64,000 nucleotides of DNA from Amycolatopsis lexingtonensis (GTDB taxonomy: Bacteria; Actinomycetota; Actinomycetes; Mycobacteriales; Pseudonocardiaceae). Below are positions 44,964 through 53,472 of the stretch, in pieces. Positions within the stretch are counted from its first letter, which is position 1; every line of letters starts with the position of its first letter. Location: NCBI RefSeq assembly GCF_014873755.1, contig NZ_JADBEG010000001.1, forward strand, positions 7,662,501-7,726,500, in the 5' to 3' direction. Under the pieces are notes generated by a model. That model searched no databases. It was not told the origin of the DNA and saw nothing but the letters and a program-made list of their open reading frames with translations. The position numbers were made by a program, and so were the translations under genes.

Positions 44964-45869
44964 CTACTCGGCGAGCCGGCGGGCCTGGTCGAGCAGCGTC
45001 TGCAGGTGCAGGCCGCGCCGGACGTCGCACGGGTGGGTCGTCGTGCCGCTGGCGATCATCGCCGCGAAGTCGTCCAGGAGCGCGGTGTAGGACTCCTGCG
45101 CCGAGCCCGGTTTGCGGCCGAGCGTCCGGTAGCCGTGCTCACCCCAGACGGCGAGTTCGACGACGGTCGGCTGCACTGGCAGCCGCAGCGAAAGCGTGGC
45201 GGTGCTGATCACGCCGCCCTCGTGGGCCAGCATCAGGTGCCAGAGGTCGCCCGGGCTCCGCCGCGCGGCGACGACGCCGGTGATCGGGCCGAGCGCGGCG
45301 TCGAGGAGGTCGAGCGCGTGCGGGCCGATGTCGAACAGCGCGCCGCCGTCGTCCTGGCGCCATTCCGACGCCGCGTACTGGCCGCCGAGCAGGGCACCGG
45401 ACAGCCAGCGCGCGCCACCACCAGCCCAGCCGCCCGCCTGGGCGAGACCGGCGAGCCACTCCTGGGTCTGCGTCGAGTACCGCAGGGTCAGCACGACGAG
45501 CGCGGCGACGTCGGCGGCGGCGACCGCGTCGGCCAGCCGTCGCGCGCCTTCGAGGTCGGCGGCGATCGGCTTCTCGAGGATCAGGTGCTTCCCGGCTTCG
45601 GCCGCGCGCACGCCCAGTTCGGCCTGGATCGACGGCGGTACGGCGAGCGCGACCGCGTCGACCTGCTCGAACAGCTCCTCGACGCTGCCTGCGGTGTTCG
45701 CGCAGTGCGTCTCCGCAAGCGCTTGCGCCGCCTCCGGCCGCCGGGCCCAGACCGCGGTCAGCGCCGTGCCGGGGTGGTCCGCGAGGCCCGGCGCGTGCAC
45801 CGTCTTCGCCCACGGGCCGGCGCCGATGAGGCCGACGCGCAGCTGTCCGTCCGCGATGAGCTGTCCCAC
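44964..45869 (-). CDS. Gfo/Idh/MocA-family oxidoreductase
   Basis: 301 residues, GTG start. Rossmann 'LRVGLIGAGPWAKTVHAPGL', the family EKP motif in 'GKHLILEKPIAADLEGARRL', and the dimerising alpha/beta domain including 'DDGGALFDIGPHALDLLDAA'. NAD(P)-dependent sugar or cyclitol dehydrogenation is the usual activity; substrate not predictable. TAGACT is placed 7 nt upstream of the GTG, as in a leaderless message. Confidence 0.88.
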   Translation of the reverse strand: MGQLIADGQLRVGLIGAGPWAKTVHAPGLADHPGTALTAVWARRPEAAQALAETHCANTAGSVEELFEQVDAVALAVPPSIQAELGVRAAEAGKHLILEKPIAADLEGARRLADAVAAADVAALVVLTLRYSTQTQEWLAGLAQAGGWAGGGARWLSGALLGGQYAASEWRQDDGGALFDIGPHALDLLDAALGPITGVVAARRSPGDLWHLMLAHEGGVISTATLSLRLPVQPTVVELAVWGEHGYRTLGRKPGSAQESYTALLDDFAAMIASGTTTHPCDVRRGLHLQTLLDQARRLAE

Positions 45870-45876
45870 GGCCCGC

Positions 45877-45882
45877 AGTCTA
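45877..45882 (-). promoter_or_regulatory. -10 hexamer, putative leaderless promoter of Gfo/Idh gene
   Basis: On the minus strand TAGACT is followed by 7 nt and the GTG at 45869. Confidence 0.42.
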
Positions 45883-45934
45883 GGTGTGTCGCTCGTCGCG
45901 CCCGAACCGCACCTTCGGCGGGTGCTGTCCTGGC

Positions 45935-45940
45935 TAAAGT
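45935..45940 (+). promoter_or_regulatory. -10 hexamer, putative leaderless promoter of ECF operon
   Basis: TAAAGT, then GCCTGC, then the ATG at 45947; no ribosome site. Confidence 0.42.
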
Positions 45941-45946
45941 GCCTGC

Positions 45947-46567
45947 ATGATCGCCTCCCGTTTCGCCGTCGTCTGCGCTCTCCTGTTCGGCGCCGCCTTC
46001 GTGGGCGCCGCGCCCGCGTCGGCGGCGGCCACGGACGGGACCTGCCCGGAGGGCGGCGGCGTCACGGTGGTCGTCGACTTCGGCGACCTGGGCCCGCAGC
46101 CGTTGATCCGCTGCGCCCCCGGCACGCCGGCGAACGGCATCGCGGCGCTGCAGGAGGCCGGCATCGAGGTGGCCGGGTCGCAGAAGTACGGCCTGGCCGT
46201 GGCCTGCCGGATCGCGGGCAAGCCGGGACCCGACGTCGAGTCGTGCGCGGGCATGCCGTCGGCGACGGCGTACTGGAGCTACTGGCACGCCTCCGCCGGC
46301 GGCAGCTGGACGTCGAGCCAGGAGGGCGCGCAGACCGCGAAGCCGGCTGCGGGTGGGTTCGAGGGCTGGGCGTTCGCGCGGCCGAAGACGGCGAACGACC
46401 TGCCCGCGCCGCCGCGGGTGGCGCCGGTGCGGCAGGCGGCCACGGCTGCTCCCGCACCCGCTGAGCAGGGCAGTTCGTTCCCTTGGGGCCTGGTGATCGG
46501 CGCGGTCGTGATCGTGGTGGTCGGCGGCGCCGGGATCGTCGTCGCCCGTCGCCGGCGTGCGCAGTAG
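45947..46567 (+). CDS. secreted, membrane-anchored SCO2322/DUF4430-like protein of ECF operon
   Basis: 206 residues. Signal peptide (~1-27, 'FAVVCALLFGAAFVGAAPASA'-type), a ~120-residue beta-rich domain and a C-terminal anchor helix ('WGLVIGAVVIVVVGGAGIVV') ending RRRRAQ. The domain has 'CPEGGGVTVVVDFGDLG', 'ANGIAALQEAGIEVAG', paired cysteines, and 'AYWSYWHASAGGSWTSSQEG'. This pattern resembles DUF4430, the beta domain of transcobalamin/intrinsic factor, and Streptomyces SCO2322-type proteins that accompany ECF genes. I infer a surface substrate-capturing subunit. It overlaps the EcfT gene by 11 nt. Confidence 0.65.
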   Translation: MIASRFAVVCALLFGAAFVGAAPASAAATDGTCPEGGGVTVVVDFGDLGPQPLIRCAPGTPANGIAALQEAGIEVAGSQKYGLAVACRIAGKPGPDVESCAGMPSATAYWSYWHASAGGSWTSSQEGAQTAKPAAGGFEGWAFARPKTANDLPAPPRVAPVRQAATAAPAPAEQGSSFPWGLVIGAVVIVVVGGAGIVVARRRRAQ

Positions 46568-47627
46568 GGCGCTGCACCCCGGCGCCTGGTGGGCGTGGGC
46601 GCTCGCGCTGGCTGTCGCCGCCAGCCGCACGACGAACCCGCTGCTGCTCGGCCTGATCATCGCCGTCGCCGGGTTCGTCGTCGCGAACCGGCGGACCGAC
46701 GCGCCGTGGGCGCTGGCGTTCCGTCTCTACGCGTACGTCGGCGCCTTGATCGTCGCCTCGCGCGTGGTCTTCCGGATCCTGGTGGGCGGTGACGACGGCG
46801 GGCACGTGCTGTTCTCGCTGCCGCGGATCCCGCTCGCCGCCGGGTTGTCCCTGCTCGGGCCGACGTCGGCGGAGGAGCTGCTCGGCGGCTTCTACGACGG
46901 CCTGCGGCTGGCCACGATGGTGGTCTGCGTCGGCGCCGCGAACGCGTTGGCGAACCCGAAACGCCTGCTCAAGGCGGTTCCGGGCGCGCTGTACGAGGTG
47001 GGCACGGCGGTGACGGTGGCGCTGACGGTCGCACCCCAGCTCGTCGAAAGCGTGCAACGCGTCCGGCGCGCGCGGCGGCTCCGGGCGGGCCGGACTCGCG
47101 GGCCGCGGGCGGTGAAGGGCATCGTGGTGCCGGTGCTGGAGGACGCGATGGACCGCTCGCTGCGGCTGGCGGCCGCGATGGACTCCCGGGGCTACGGGCG
47201 CCGGGCGTACCTGAGTTTCGGCCTGCGCGCGCTGATCGCCACCTGTGTGCTGGCCGGCTTGGCCGGGGTGTGCGTCGGCGTCTACGGCGTGCTCGACGGG
47301 ACGTCGTCGTGGCTCGGCGTCCCGCTGCTGGCCGCGGGCCTGGTGGTGGCGGTCGTGGGGTTCGTCCTCGGCGGGCGGCGCGTCCGGCGCACGGCGTACC
47401 GGCCGGACCCGTGGCGGTGGCCGGAGACGCTGGTTGTCGCGGCCGGTGCCGGATCGTGCGCGCTGCTGTTCGCCACCGCGCGGATCGACCCCGGCCGGCT
47501 GTTCCCGTCGCTGAGTCCGCTGCGCTGGCCGGAGGTTTCCTGGGTGCACGTGGTGTCCGTGCTGGTCGCGGTGCTGCCGGCGTTCGTCGCGCCCCCACCG
47601 CCGTCGTTGTCGGAGGTCGTCCGGTGA
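46557..47627 (+). CDS. ecfT: ECF transporter transmembrane subunit EcfT
   Basis: 356 residues, CbiQ/EcfT family but about 90 residues longer than usual, with extra C-terminal helices (~225-350). Hydrophobic helices at ~10-42, ~58-75, ~110-130. Coupling-helix motif 'RLAAAMDSRGYGRRAYL' (A-x-x-x-RG) contacts the ATPases. It links the ATPase to the substrate-binding S component. GTG start overlaps the upstream gene; GTGA overlap with the ATPase gene. Confidence 0.88.
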   Translation: MRSRALHPGAWWAWALALAVAASRTTNPLLLGLIIAVAGFVVANRRTDAPWALAFRLYAYVGALIVASRVVFRILVGGDDGGHVLFSLPRIPLAAGLSLLGPTSAEELLGGFYDGLRLATMVVCVGAANALANPKRLLKAVPGALYEVGTAVTVALTVAPQLVESVQRVRRARRLRAGRTRGPRAVKGIVVPVLEDAMDRSLRLAAAMDSRGYGRRAYLSFGLRALIATCVLAGLAGVCVGVYGVLDGTSSWLGVPLLAAGLVVAVVGFVLGGRRVRRTAYRPDPWRWPETLVVAAGAGSCALLFATARIDPGRLFPSLSPLRWPEVSWVHVVSVLVAVLPAFVAPPPPSLSEVVR

Positions 47628-49222
47628 TCGAGTTCTCGCGGGTCACGGTGACCTACCCGGACGCCTCGCGCGCGGTCCTTTCCGATGTGTCGCTGGAGGT
47701 CGAGGAAGGCGAGTTGTGCCTGGTCGCGGGGCCCACCGGGGCGGGCAAGTCGACGTTGCTCGGGCTGCTGAACGGGCTCGTCCCGCACTTCACCGGTGGC
47801 CGCCTGGCGGGCCGGGTGCTCGTGGCCGGGCTGGACACGGCTTCGCACCCACCACGGGAGCTGGCTTCGGTCGTCGGCGTCGTCGGGCAGGACCCCTTGG
47901 CCGGGTTCGTGACGGACACCGTCGAGGAGGAGCTCGCGTACGCGATGGAGCAGCTGGCGGTGCCGCCGGACGTCATGCGCAAGCGGGTCGAGGAAACCCT
48001 GGACCTGCTGGGCATCGCGGAACTGCGCAACCGTCCACTTCGGACACTCTCGGGCGGCCAGCAGCAGCGCGTCGCGATCGGCTCGGTGCTGACGGCCCAC
48101 CCGTCCGTCGTCGTGCTCGACGAGCCGACGTCCGCACTGGACCCGACCGCGGCCGAGGACGTCCTCGCGGCGATCACCCGGCTGGTGCACGACCTGGGGA
48201 CGACGGTGGTCGTCGCGGAGCACCGGATGGAGCGCGTCGCGCAGTACGCGGACCGCCTGCTGTACCTGCCGGGCGACGGCTCGGTGCGCTCCGGGCCACC
48301 CGCGGAGATCCTGGCGACGTCTTCGATCGCACCCCCGATCGCCGAGCTGGGGCGGCTCGCGGGCTGGTCACCACTGCCTCTGTCGGTCCGGGACGCGCGG
48401 CGTGTCGCGGGGCCCCTGCGGTCTCGGCTTCAGAAATTGTCGGTGGTGGGTCGTAGCCTTTCGGTGACCGGTCAAGCACTGGACGTGAGAGGGGTGGTGG
48501 TCCGCTACGGAGATGTCTCGGCGGTGCGCGGGGTGGACCTGCGTGCCGGGCCGGGGGAAGTGATCGCGCTGATGGGACGCAACGGCTCCGGCAAGTCGTC
48601 GCTTCTCTGGGCGGTGCAGGGCAGCGGCCCGAGGTCGGCGGGGAAGGTCGACGTCGGGGGCGCTGATCCCGCGTCGCTCAAGCCACGAGCGGCCCGTCAG
48701 CGCGTGGGGCTGGTCCCGCAGACACCGGCGGACCTGCTGTACCTGGATTCGGTGGCCGCCGAGTGCGCACAGGCGGACACCGAGTCGCGGGTGGCGGCGG
48801 GAACGACGCGTGAGCTGCTGGACCGCCTGTCCCCGGGAATCGCCGGCGAAGCGCACCCCGGCGACCTCTCGGAGGGGCAGCGACTGGCCCTTGTGCTGGC
48901 GGTCCAGCTGGCCGCGGCACCCCCGGTGGTGCTGCTGGACGAGCCCACCCGCGGCCTGGACTACCACGCGAAACGGCGCTTCGCCGCGATCCTGCGAGAG
49001 CTGGCCTCGCAGGACCGCGCGGTGCTGCTGGCCACCCACGACGTCGAGTTCGTGGCCACGGTGGCCACCCGCGTGGTGGTCATGGCCGAGGGCGAGATCG
49101 TCGCGGACGGCCCGACGAAGGAGGTCATCGTGGCGTCGCCGGCGTTCGCCCCGCAGGTGGCGAAGATCCTGGCGCCGGAACGGTGGCTGACGGTGGACGA
49201 GGTCGCGGAAGCCCTGGCATGA
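47624..49222 (+). CDS. ecfA: fused ECF transporter ATPase (EcfA1-EcfA2 in one chain)
   Basis: 532 residues with two complete ATP-binding domains. First: 'AGPTGAGKSTLLGLLNG', 'LSGGQQQRVAIGSVL' and '[14 protein letters not shown]'. Second (from ~290): 'MGRNGSGKSSLLWAVQG', 'LSEGQRLALVLAVQ' and 'VVLLDEPTRGLDYH'. Both P-loops keep their Lys and both Walker B motifs their Glu. Energises uptake through EcfT. The gene stops at 49222 and the S-component gene starts only 277 bp later. Confidence 0.92.
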   Translation: MIEFSRVTVTYPDASRAVLSDVSLEVEEGELCLVAGPTGAGKSTLLGLLNGLVPHFTGGRLAGRVLVAGLDTASHPPRELASVVGVVGQDPLAGFVTDTVEEELAYAMEQLAVPPDVMRKRVEETLDLLGIAELRNRPLRTLSGGQQQRVAIGSVLTAHPSVVVLDEPTSALDPTAAEDVLAAITRLVHDLGTTVVVAEHRMERVAQYADRLLYLPGDGSVRSGPPAEILATSSIAPPIAELGRLAGWSPLPLSVRDARRVAGPLRSRLQKLSVVGRSLSVTGQALDVRGVVVRYGDVSAVRGVDLRAGPGEVIALMGRNGSGKSSLLWAVQGSGPRSAGKVDVGGADPASLKPRAARQRVGLVPQTPADLLYLDSVAAECAQADTESRVAAGTTRELLDRLSPGIAGEAHPGDLSEGQRLALVLAVQLAAAPPVVLLDEPTRGLDYHAKRRFAAILRELASQDRAVLLATHDVEFVATVATRVVVMAEGEIVADGPTKEVIVASPAFAPQVAKILAPERWLTVDEVAEALA

Positions 49223-49499
49223 GAGGCCCGACCCCACCGACGGCGCCGCGGCTGGCCCGCGCTTGCCTCCCGCGACCCTTCGCGCCGACCGGCGGCCGAG
49301 CATGGCAAGCCGCTGGCACGCCCCTTGCTGCCCAAGCGCGGTCGGCCACGGGCGCGGGTTCGTTTCGGCTGCGGGTCCGGGCGGGGTTCAGCGTGGCCAG
49401 CTACCCGGCCGCGCCCAGCGCGCCGCCGAGCCGCGGCCGTGCCCTGCCGACCGGCGCAGGCTCAGCTCGAGCCCCCGAAGCGGCACCGGAGCCGGCGCC
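49223..49499. other. 277-bp spacer inside ECF operon
   Basis: No credible gene: the open frames are Ala/Pro/Arg-rich shadows. The other junctions of this operon overlap by 4-11 nt, so this gap is exceptional. I saw no cobalamin-riboswitch core (no conserved B12-box-like GCCACTG) and no clear hairpin. Confidence 0.5.
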
Positions 49500-50297
49500 A
49501 TGACCGACTTCCTCCCCAAACCCCGCACCATCCGGCTCACCCCGCGGCCCGCGCTGGTCCTCACCACCGCGAGCCTCCTCGGCTTGGCCATGTTCTGCTG
49601 GCCCCTCTTCGCCAACCCCCAGCCGACCGCCGCCGCCCACACCGCCGATGCGCCGTTCGTCTTCATGGCGACCCTGCCGGTGCTGATCCTCGTCGTCCTC
49701 GCCGAACTGTCCCGCGGCGGCATCGATGCCAAAGCGCTCGCCCTCCTCGGCGTGCTCTCCGCCGTCAACGCCGGGCTGCGGCCGCTCGGGGCCGGGACCG
49801 GGGGCATCGAGCTGGTCTTCTTCATGCTCGTGCTCGCCGGGCGGGTCTTCGGGCCCGGGTTCGGGTTCGTGCTCGGCTCGACGTCGCTGTTCACCAGCGC
49901 GCTGCTCACCGCCGGCGTGGGGCCGTGGCTGCCGTTCCAGATGCTCGCGTCGTCGCTCATCGGGCTCGGGGCCGGGTTGCTGCCCCGGGCGCGCGGCAAG
50001 GCCGAGATCGCGATGCTCGTCGCGTACGGCGTGTTCGCGGCCTACTTCTTCGGGCTCCTCATGAGCCTGTGGTCATGGCCGTTCCTCGCCGGCGACAGCA
50101 CGCAGCTCGGCTTCGTCCCCGGCGCGCCGCTGGCGGAGAACCTTCACCGGTTCGTGGTGTACACCGTGCTGACCTCGACGCTCGGCTGGGACACCGGGCG
50201 CGCGATCACCAACGCCGTCGCCCTCGTCGTGCTGGGGCCGGCCATTCTCGCGGTCCTGCGCCGCGCGGCCCGGCGGGCGGCCTTCGATCAGCTGTAG
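49500..50297 (+). CDS. ECF transporter S component (substrate-binding membrane subunit)
   Basis: 265 residues from ATG 49500. About seven hydrophobic helices; 'LALLGVLSAVNAGLRPLGAG' and 'LAGRVFGPGFGFVLGSTSLF' with 'GVGPWLPFQMLASSLIGLGA' are typical of S components of the large, vitamin-type group, where a G-P-W-x-P-F/Q motif recurs in CbrT/QueT-like proteins. Substrate not certain; linkage to a DUF4430-like protein favours a corrinoid. Its last 10 bp overlap the converging dehydrogenase gene. Confidence 0.78.
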   Translation: MTDFLPKPRTIRLTPRPALVLTTASLLGLAMFCWPLFANPQPTAAAHTADAPFVFMATLPVLILVVLAELSRGGIDAKALALLGVLSAVNAGLRPLGAGTGGIELVFFMLVLAGRVFGPGFGFVLGSTSLFTSALLTAGVGPWLPFQMLASSLIGLGAGLLPRARGKAEIAMLVAYGVFAAYFFGLLMSLWSWPFLAGDSTQLGFVPGAPLAENLHRFVVYTVLTSTLGWDTGRAITNAVALVVLGPAILAVLRRAARRAAFDQL

Positions 50298-51142
50298 GAG
50301 TAGAACCCGCGGCCGGTCTTCTTGCCGAGCAGGCCCGCGTCCACCATGCGCAGCAGCAGCGGCGGCGACGAGTACAGCGGCTCCTTGAACTCCGCGTACA
50401 TCGAGTCCGCGATGGCCTTGATCGTGTCCAACCCGATCAGGTCTGACAGCCGCAGCGGGCCCATCGGGTGGGCGGTGCCCAGCTCCATGCCGCGGTCGAT
50501 GTCCTCGGCCGAGGCGAAGCCCGACTCGATCATGCGGATCGCCGAGAGCAGGTACGGCACCAGCAGCGAGTTCACGATGAACCCGGCGCGGTCCTGCGAA
50601 CGGATGACCGTCTTGCCCAGCGCCGTCGTCGCGTGTTCCTCCGCGCGGCGGGCGGTCTCCTCGCTCGTCAGCAGCGAGGGCACCAGCTCCACCAGCGGCA
50701 GCACCGGCACCGGGTTGAAGAAGTGGATGCCGACCACCTGCTGCGGCCGGCTCGTCGCCATGCCCAGCTTCATGATCGGGATCGAGGACGTGTTGGACGC
50801 GAACACCGCGTCCTCCGCCTCGACGATCTTGTCCAGCTGGCGGAAGACGTCGACCTTCGCCTGCTCCTGCTCGAGGATCGCCTCGACGACCAGTTCGCGG
50901 TCGGCGAACTCGGCGATGTCGGTCGTGAACCGGAGCCGGTTGAGAGCCGCGTCGGCGTCCTCGGCGGACACCTTGCCGCTCTTGACGCCGCGCTGCAGGG
51001 ACTTCTCGATGCGCGCCTTGCCCGCGTCGAGCGCCGGCTGGTTCACCTCGGTGACCACGACGTCCAACCCGGCCCTGGCGTGCACCTCGGCGATGCCGGA
51101 ACCCATCAGTCCCGCCCCGACGACTCCAACTCGACTGACCAC
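50288..51142 (-). CDS. 3-hydroxybutyryl-CoA dehydrogenase
   Basis: 284 residues, GTG start with AAGGAG upstream. NAD-binding 'GVVGAGLMGSGIAEVHARAG', 'FASNTSSIPIMKLG', catalytic His in 'VVGIHFFNPVPVLPLVELVP', and the family segment 'ELGTAHPMGPLRLSDLIGLD'. Length and motifs match FadB2/Hbd enzymes that interconvert acetoacetyl-CoA and 3-hydroxybutyryl-CoA. Convergent 10-bp overlap with the ECF S component. Confidence 0.93.
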   Translation of the reverse strand: MVSRVGVVGAGLMGSGIAEVHARAGLDVVVTEVNQPALDAGKARIEKSLQRGVKSGKVSAEDADAALNRLRFTTDIAEFADRELVVEAILEQEQAKVDVFRQLDKIVEAEDAVFASNTSSIPIMKLGMATSRPQQVVGIHFFNPVPVLPLVELVPSLLTSEETARRAEEHATTALGKTVIRSQDRAGFIVNSLLVPYLLSAIRMIESGFASAEDIDRGMELGTAHPMGPLRLSDLIGLDTIKAIADSMYAEFKEPLYSSPPLLLRMVDAGLLGKKTGRGFYSYS

Positions 51143-51247
51143 CGGCTCACTCCTTCATCGCTTCGCAGGCCCGTTCTTGGGCAGCACGCAGCGCGCGAGG
51201 GCGGTTGCCGGGTTTTGCCCAGCTCGCCCTCGCGCGGTTACGCGTGC

Positions 51248-51436
51248 TCAACGACGGTACTCGTCGTACCCGTCGTCGTACGGGTCTTGATCTTCGCTGT
51301 CGGACTCCTCGTAATGACTGCTGGAGGAGTTACTCGACAGCTCGCGCTGCAAAGCATCGAAGTCGGTCTCGTGCGAGCTGTACTTGAGCTCGCGCGCCAC
51401 CTTCGTCTGCTTGGCCTTAGCCCGGCCGCGCCCCAT
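51248..51436 (-). CDS. DUF3073 small protein
   Basis: 62 residues from ATG 51436, with a GAGGGGG ribosome region 7-13 nt upstream. 'GRGRAKAKQTKVARELKYSS' is the invariant DUF3073 start; the tail is acidic, low-complexity 'SSSSHYEESDSEDQDPYDD'. Orthologue of M. tuberculosis Rv0810c, which there lies beside purM; here ~8.5 kb of other genes separates them. Function unknown. Confidence 0.9.
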   Translation of the reverse strand: MGRGRAKAKQTKVARELKYSSHETDFDALQRELSSNSSSSHYEESDSEDQDPYDDGYDEYRR

Positions 51437-51643
51437 GGCTCGACCCCCTCGCACAGGGGCGGGGCGGCCGGGGGAATCGGCGGCCCCGCATCGTCTCGAC
51501 AATTCTTTCCTGCTCACACCGTACCGTGTCCGGGGGGTTCGATGCGACGTGGCACGGTGTGCCGGTGGTGACAGTGTCGGCCGAACACCGGTTACCGGCC
51601 GGTCGGTGACGATCGGCGCAGGTAGACGTGCCACGATCTACCC

Positions 51644-52540
51644 GTGCTCCGTCCCTTCGTGGCCTACCTGCGGGTGTACGAACCCCTGCTCGCCCTGGGC
51701 GACCCGCCGGACGAACGGCTGCGTGCGGCCGTCGCGGCGGCCAAGCTGCGGCGGACGGACGCGGGCGCCCGCGAGCAGGCCATGTGGCTCAAGTCACAAG
51801 TCGCCGCCCCGCGGCGGTTGCTGCCCGCCGAGCTCGCCGACGGCCGTCCCGCCCCGAGCCTGCTGACCGACGTCCTGGTGCTGGCCCCGGAGGACGTGCC
51901 GGGTGGCAAGGCCGAAGCCGGCCCGCTGGTCTGCCCGCTGGAACTGCGCGCCCGCTCGGCGGCCGCGCTGGTGACGTTCCTGGGCGACGCGCACCCGGCG
52001 CTGAAGAACGTCGTCCTCGACGAGGGCGGCTTCACCCAGGAGACGATCCGCGCCCGCACCAAGTCGGCGATGGCGGACCTGAGCACGACGGCGGCCCACA
52101 CGCTGTCGACGACGTGGACGGTCCCGCTGCCCTGGTTCGTGCTGATCGACCCGGACGACCGCCGCCTGGTCCTCGGCAGCGGCCGCGACGACCCGAAGCG
52201 CGAACTCTCCTGGCGCGCGACGCTCGCCGACGCCCAGCACCGCGCCCGCGAGGCCGGCGAGCTGCTGGAGCAGACCTTCGGCGACTCCGGCCCCGGCCGG
52301 GTCCTCTTCGAAACGCGCCGCTGGCTCGACAACTTCCACCCGGACTCGGTGATCGAGCTCGACTACGGCGGCCTGGTCCAGCTGTTCGCGGACGCGGTCC
52401 TGGAGGCCGACAACACGGCGGACGAAGTCCACGACATCCTGGACGCGCTGCGCTCGGGCAATGTCGAGGAGCTGGCCGAGCTGTTCTCGGACCTGCGCGA
52501 GTTCTGGGGCGACCTCGCCGCCCGCGAGCGGTCGAACTAG
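51644..52540 (+). CDS. conserved actinobacterial protein of unknown function
   Basis: 298 residues, GTG start. Visible segments: 'LRPFVAYLRVYEPLLALGD', 'EQAMWLKSQVAAPRRLLPA', 'WTVPLPWFVLIDPDDRRLVL', 'ARRWLDNFHPDSVIELDYGG'-type helix and 'LVQLFADAVLEADNTADEV'. I do not recognise a fold with known activity. It has no signal peptide or membrane segment. A CACGAT hexamer 6 nt before the GTG may be a leaderless -10. Its TAG stop shares CTAG with the converging asparaginase gene. Confidence 0.75.
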   Translation: MLRPFVAYLRVYEPLLALGDPPDERLRAAVAAAKLRRTDAGAREQAMWLKSQVAAPRRLLPAELADGRPAPSLLTDVLVLAPEDVPGGKAEAGPLVCPLELRARSAAALVTFLGDAHPALKNVVLDEGGFTQETIRARTKSAMADLSTTAAHTLSTTWTVPLPWFVLIDPDDRRLVLGSGRDDPKRELSWRATLADAQHRAREAGELLEQTFGDSGPGRVLFETRRWLDNFHPDSVIELDYGGLVQLFADAVLEADNTADEVHDILDALRSGNVEELAELFSDLREFWGDLAARERSN

Positions 52541-53472
52541 CCGCGCAGTTCCGGGACCCGGATCTCGCCGGCCGGGCGGCCGCCGCCCAGGATCGAGCCG
52601 TGGGCGAGTGCGTCCAGTCCGGACACGTCCACACCCAGGTACCGCAGGGCTGCCACCGCGAGCGGGGCGCACGCGCGCTTGGCGCCGTCGTCGATCTTGA
52701 TCGCGACCGCGAAGCCGTCCGGCAACGCGAACGCCTGGACGCCCTCCGCGCCCGCCTTCGAAACCAGGCCGTCCACGGCGGACATCAGGTCCGTGTCCTC
52801 GCGGCCGGTGCCGCCGACCAGCCACGGGTGCGTCCGCATCGCCGTGGCCACCCGGCTCGCGGGGCCGTCCGGGGCCGTGGCCAGCCTGCCGAACGCGCGA
52901 GCCAGCCCGGTCAGCGAGAACGCGAACAGCGGGGCACCACAACCGTCCACTCCGGTGTGGGCGATCGGCTCGCCCGTCAGCTCCGCGACCGTCGCCGCGA
53001 TCTGCTGCTGCAGCGGGTGGTCCGGGGCTTCGTACCCCGACGTGGGCCAGCCGGCGCGGAGGCAGGTGGTCAGCATCGCCGTGTGCTTGCCGGAGCAGTT
53101 CATCATCACGCGGCGGGGCTCGGCCGCGTCGCGCATGCTCGGGACGTGCAGCGGGAAGTCCGGGGGGCAAGCCAGGTCGTCTTCGTGCAGGCCGGCCGCT
53201 TCCAGCAGTTCCAGCACGCGCTTCACGTGGCCCGGCTCGCCGGAGTGCGACGCGCACGCCAGCGCCAGGTCCTCGCCGTCGAAGTCCAGGCCTGCACGCA
53301 GCATGCCGACCGCCTGCAGGGGCTTGTTCGACGAGCGCGGGTACACCGGCGAGGTGACGTCGCCCAGCACCAGGCGGGCTTCGCCTTCGGGGCCGGTCAA
53401 GACCAGGGCGCCGCGGTGGACGCTTTCGACGAAACCGGAGCGGACGACCTCGGCCAGGACGGGGTTGGTCAC
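52537..53472 (-). CDS. asparaginase II-family protein
   Basis: 311 residues of the thermolabile/AnsA-unrelated 'L-asparaginase II' family (R. etli type). Motifs: 'VVRSGFVESVHRGALVLTG', 'PVYPRSSNKPLQAVGMLRAG', 'LALACASHSGEPGHVKRVLE', 'MNCSGKHTAMLTTC', and 'HTGVDGCGAPLFAFSLTGLA'. These give the Ser-Lys and Cys residues of that family. It hydrolyses asparagine to aspartate and ammonia. Overlaps the upstream rsiG gene by 4 nt, so they are co-translated. Confidence 0.9.
   Translation of the reverse strand: MTNPVLAEVVRSGFVESVHRGALVLTGPEGEARLVLGDVTSPVYPRSSNKPLQAVGMLRAGLDFDGEDLALACASHSGEPGHVKRVLELLEAAGLHEDDLACPPDFPLHVPSMRDAAEPRRVMMNCSGKHTAMLTTCLRAGWPTSGYEAPDHPLQQQIAATVAELTGEPIAHTGVDGCGAPLFAFSLTGLARAFGRLATAPDGPASRVATAMRTHPWLVGGTGREDTDLMSAVDGLVSKAGAEGVQAFALPDGFAVAIKIDDGAKRACAPLAVAALRYLGVDVSGLDALAHGSILGGGRPAGEIRVPELRG

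Noticed and set aside
45196..46464. 422-codon plus-strand frame across the Gfo/Idh gene into the ECF leader gene
   Set aside because: Antisense shadow; the true start of the ECF leader gene is ATG 45947 in another frame with a signal peptide.
49223..49499. Cobalamin riboswitch in the ECF spacer
   Set aside because: No recognisable B12-box or conserved core, and the position is internal to the operon.
49183..49503. Possible small gene in the ECF spacer
   Set aside because: Ala/Pro/Arg-rich low-complexity translation without conserved pattern; starts inside the ATPase gene.
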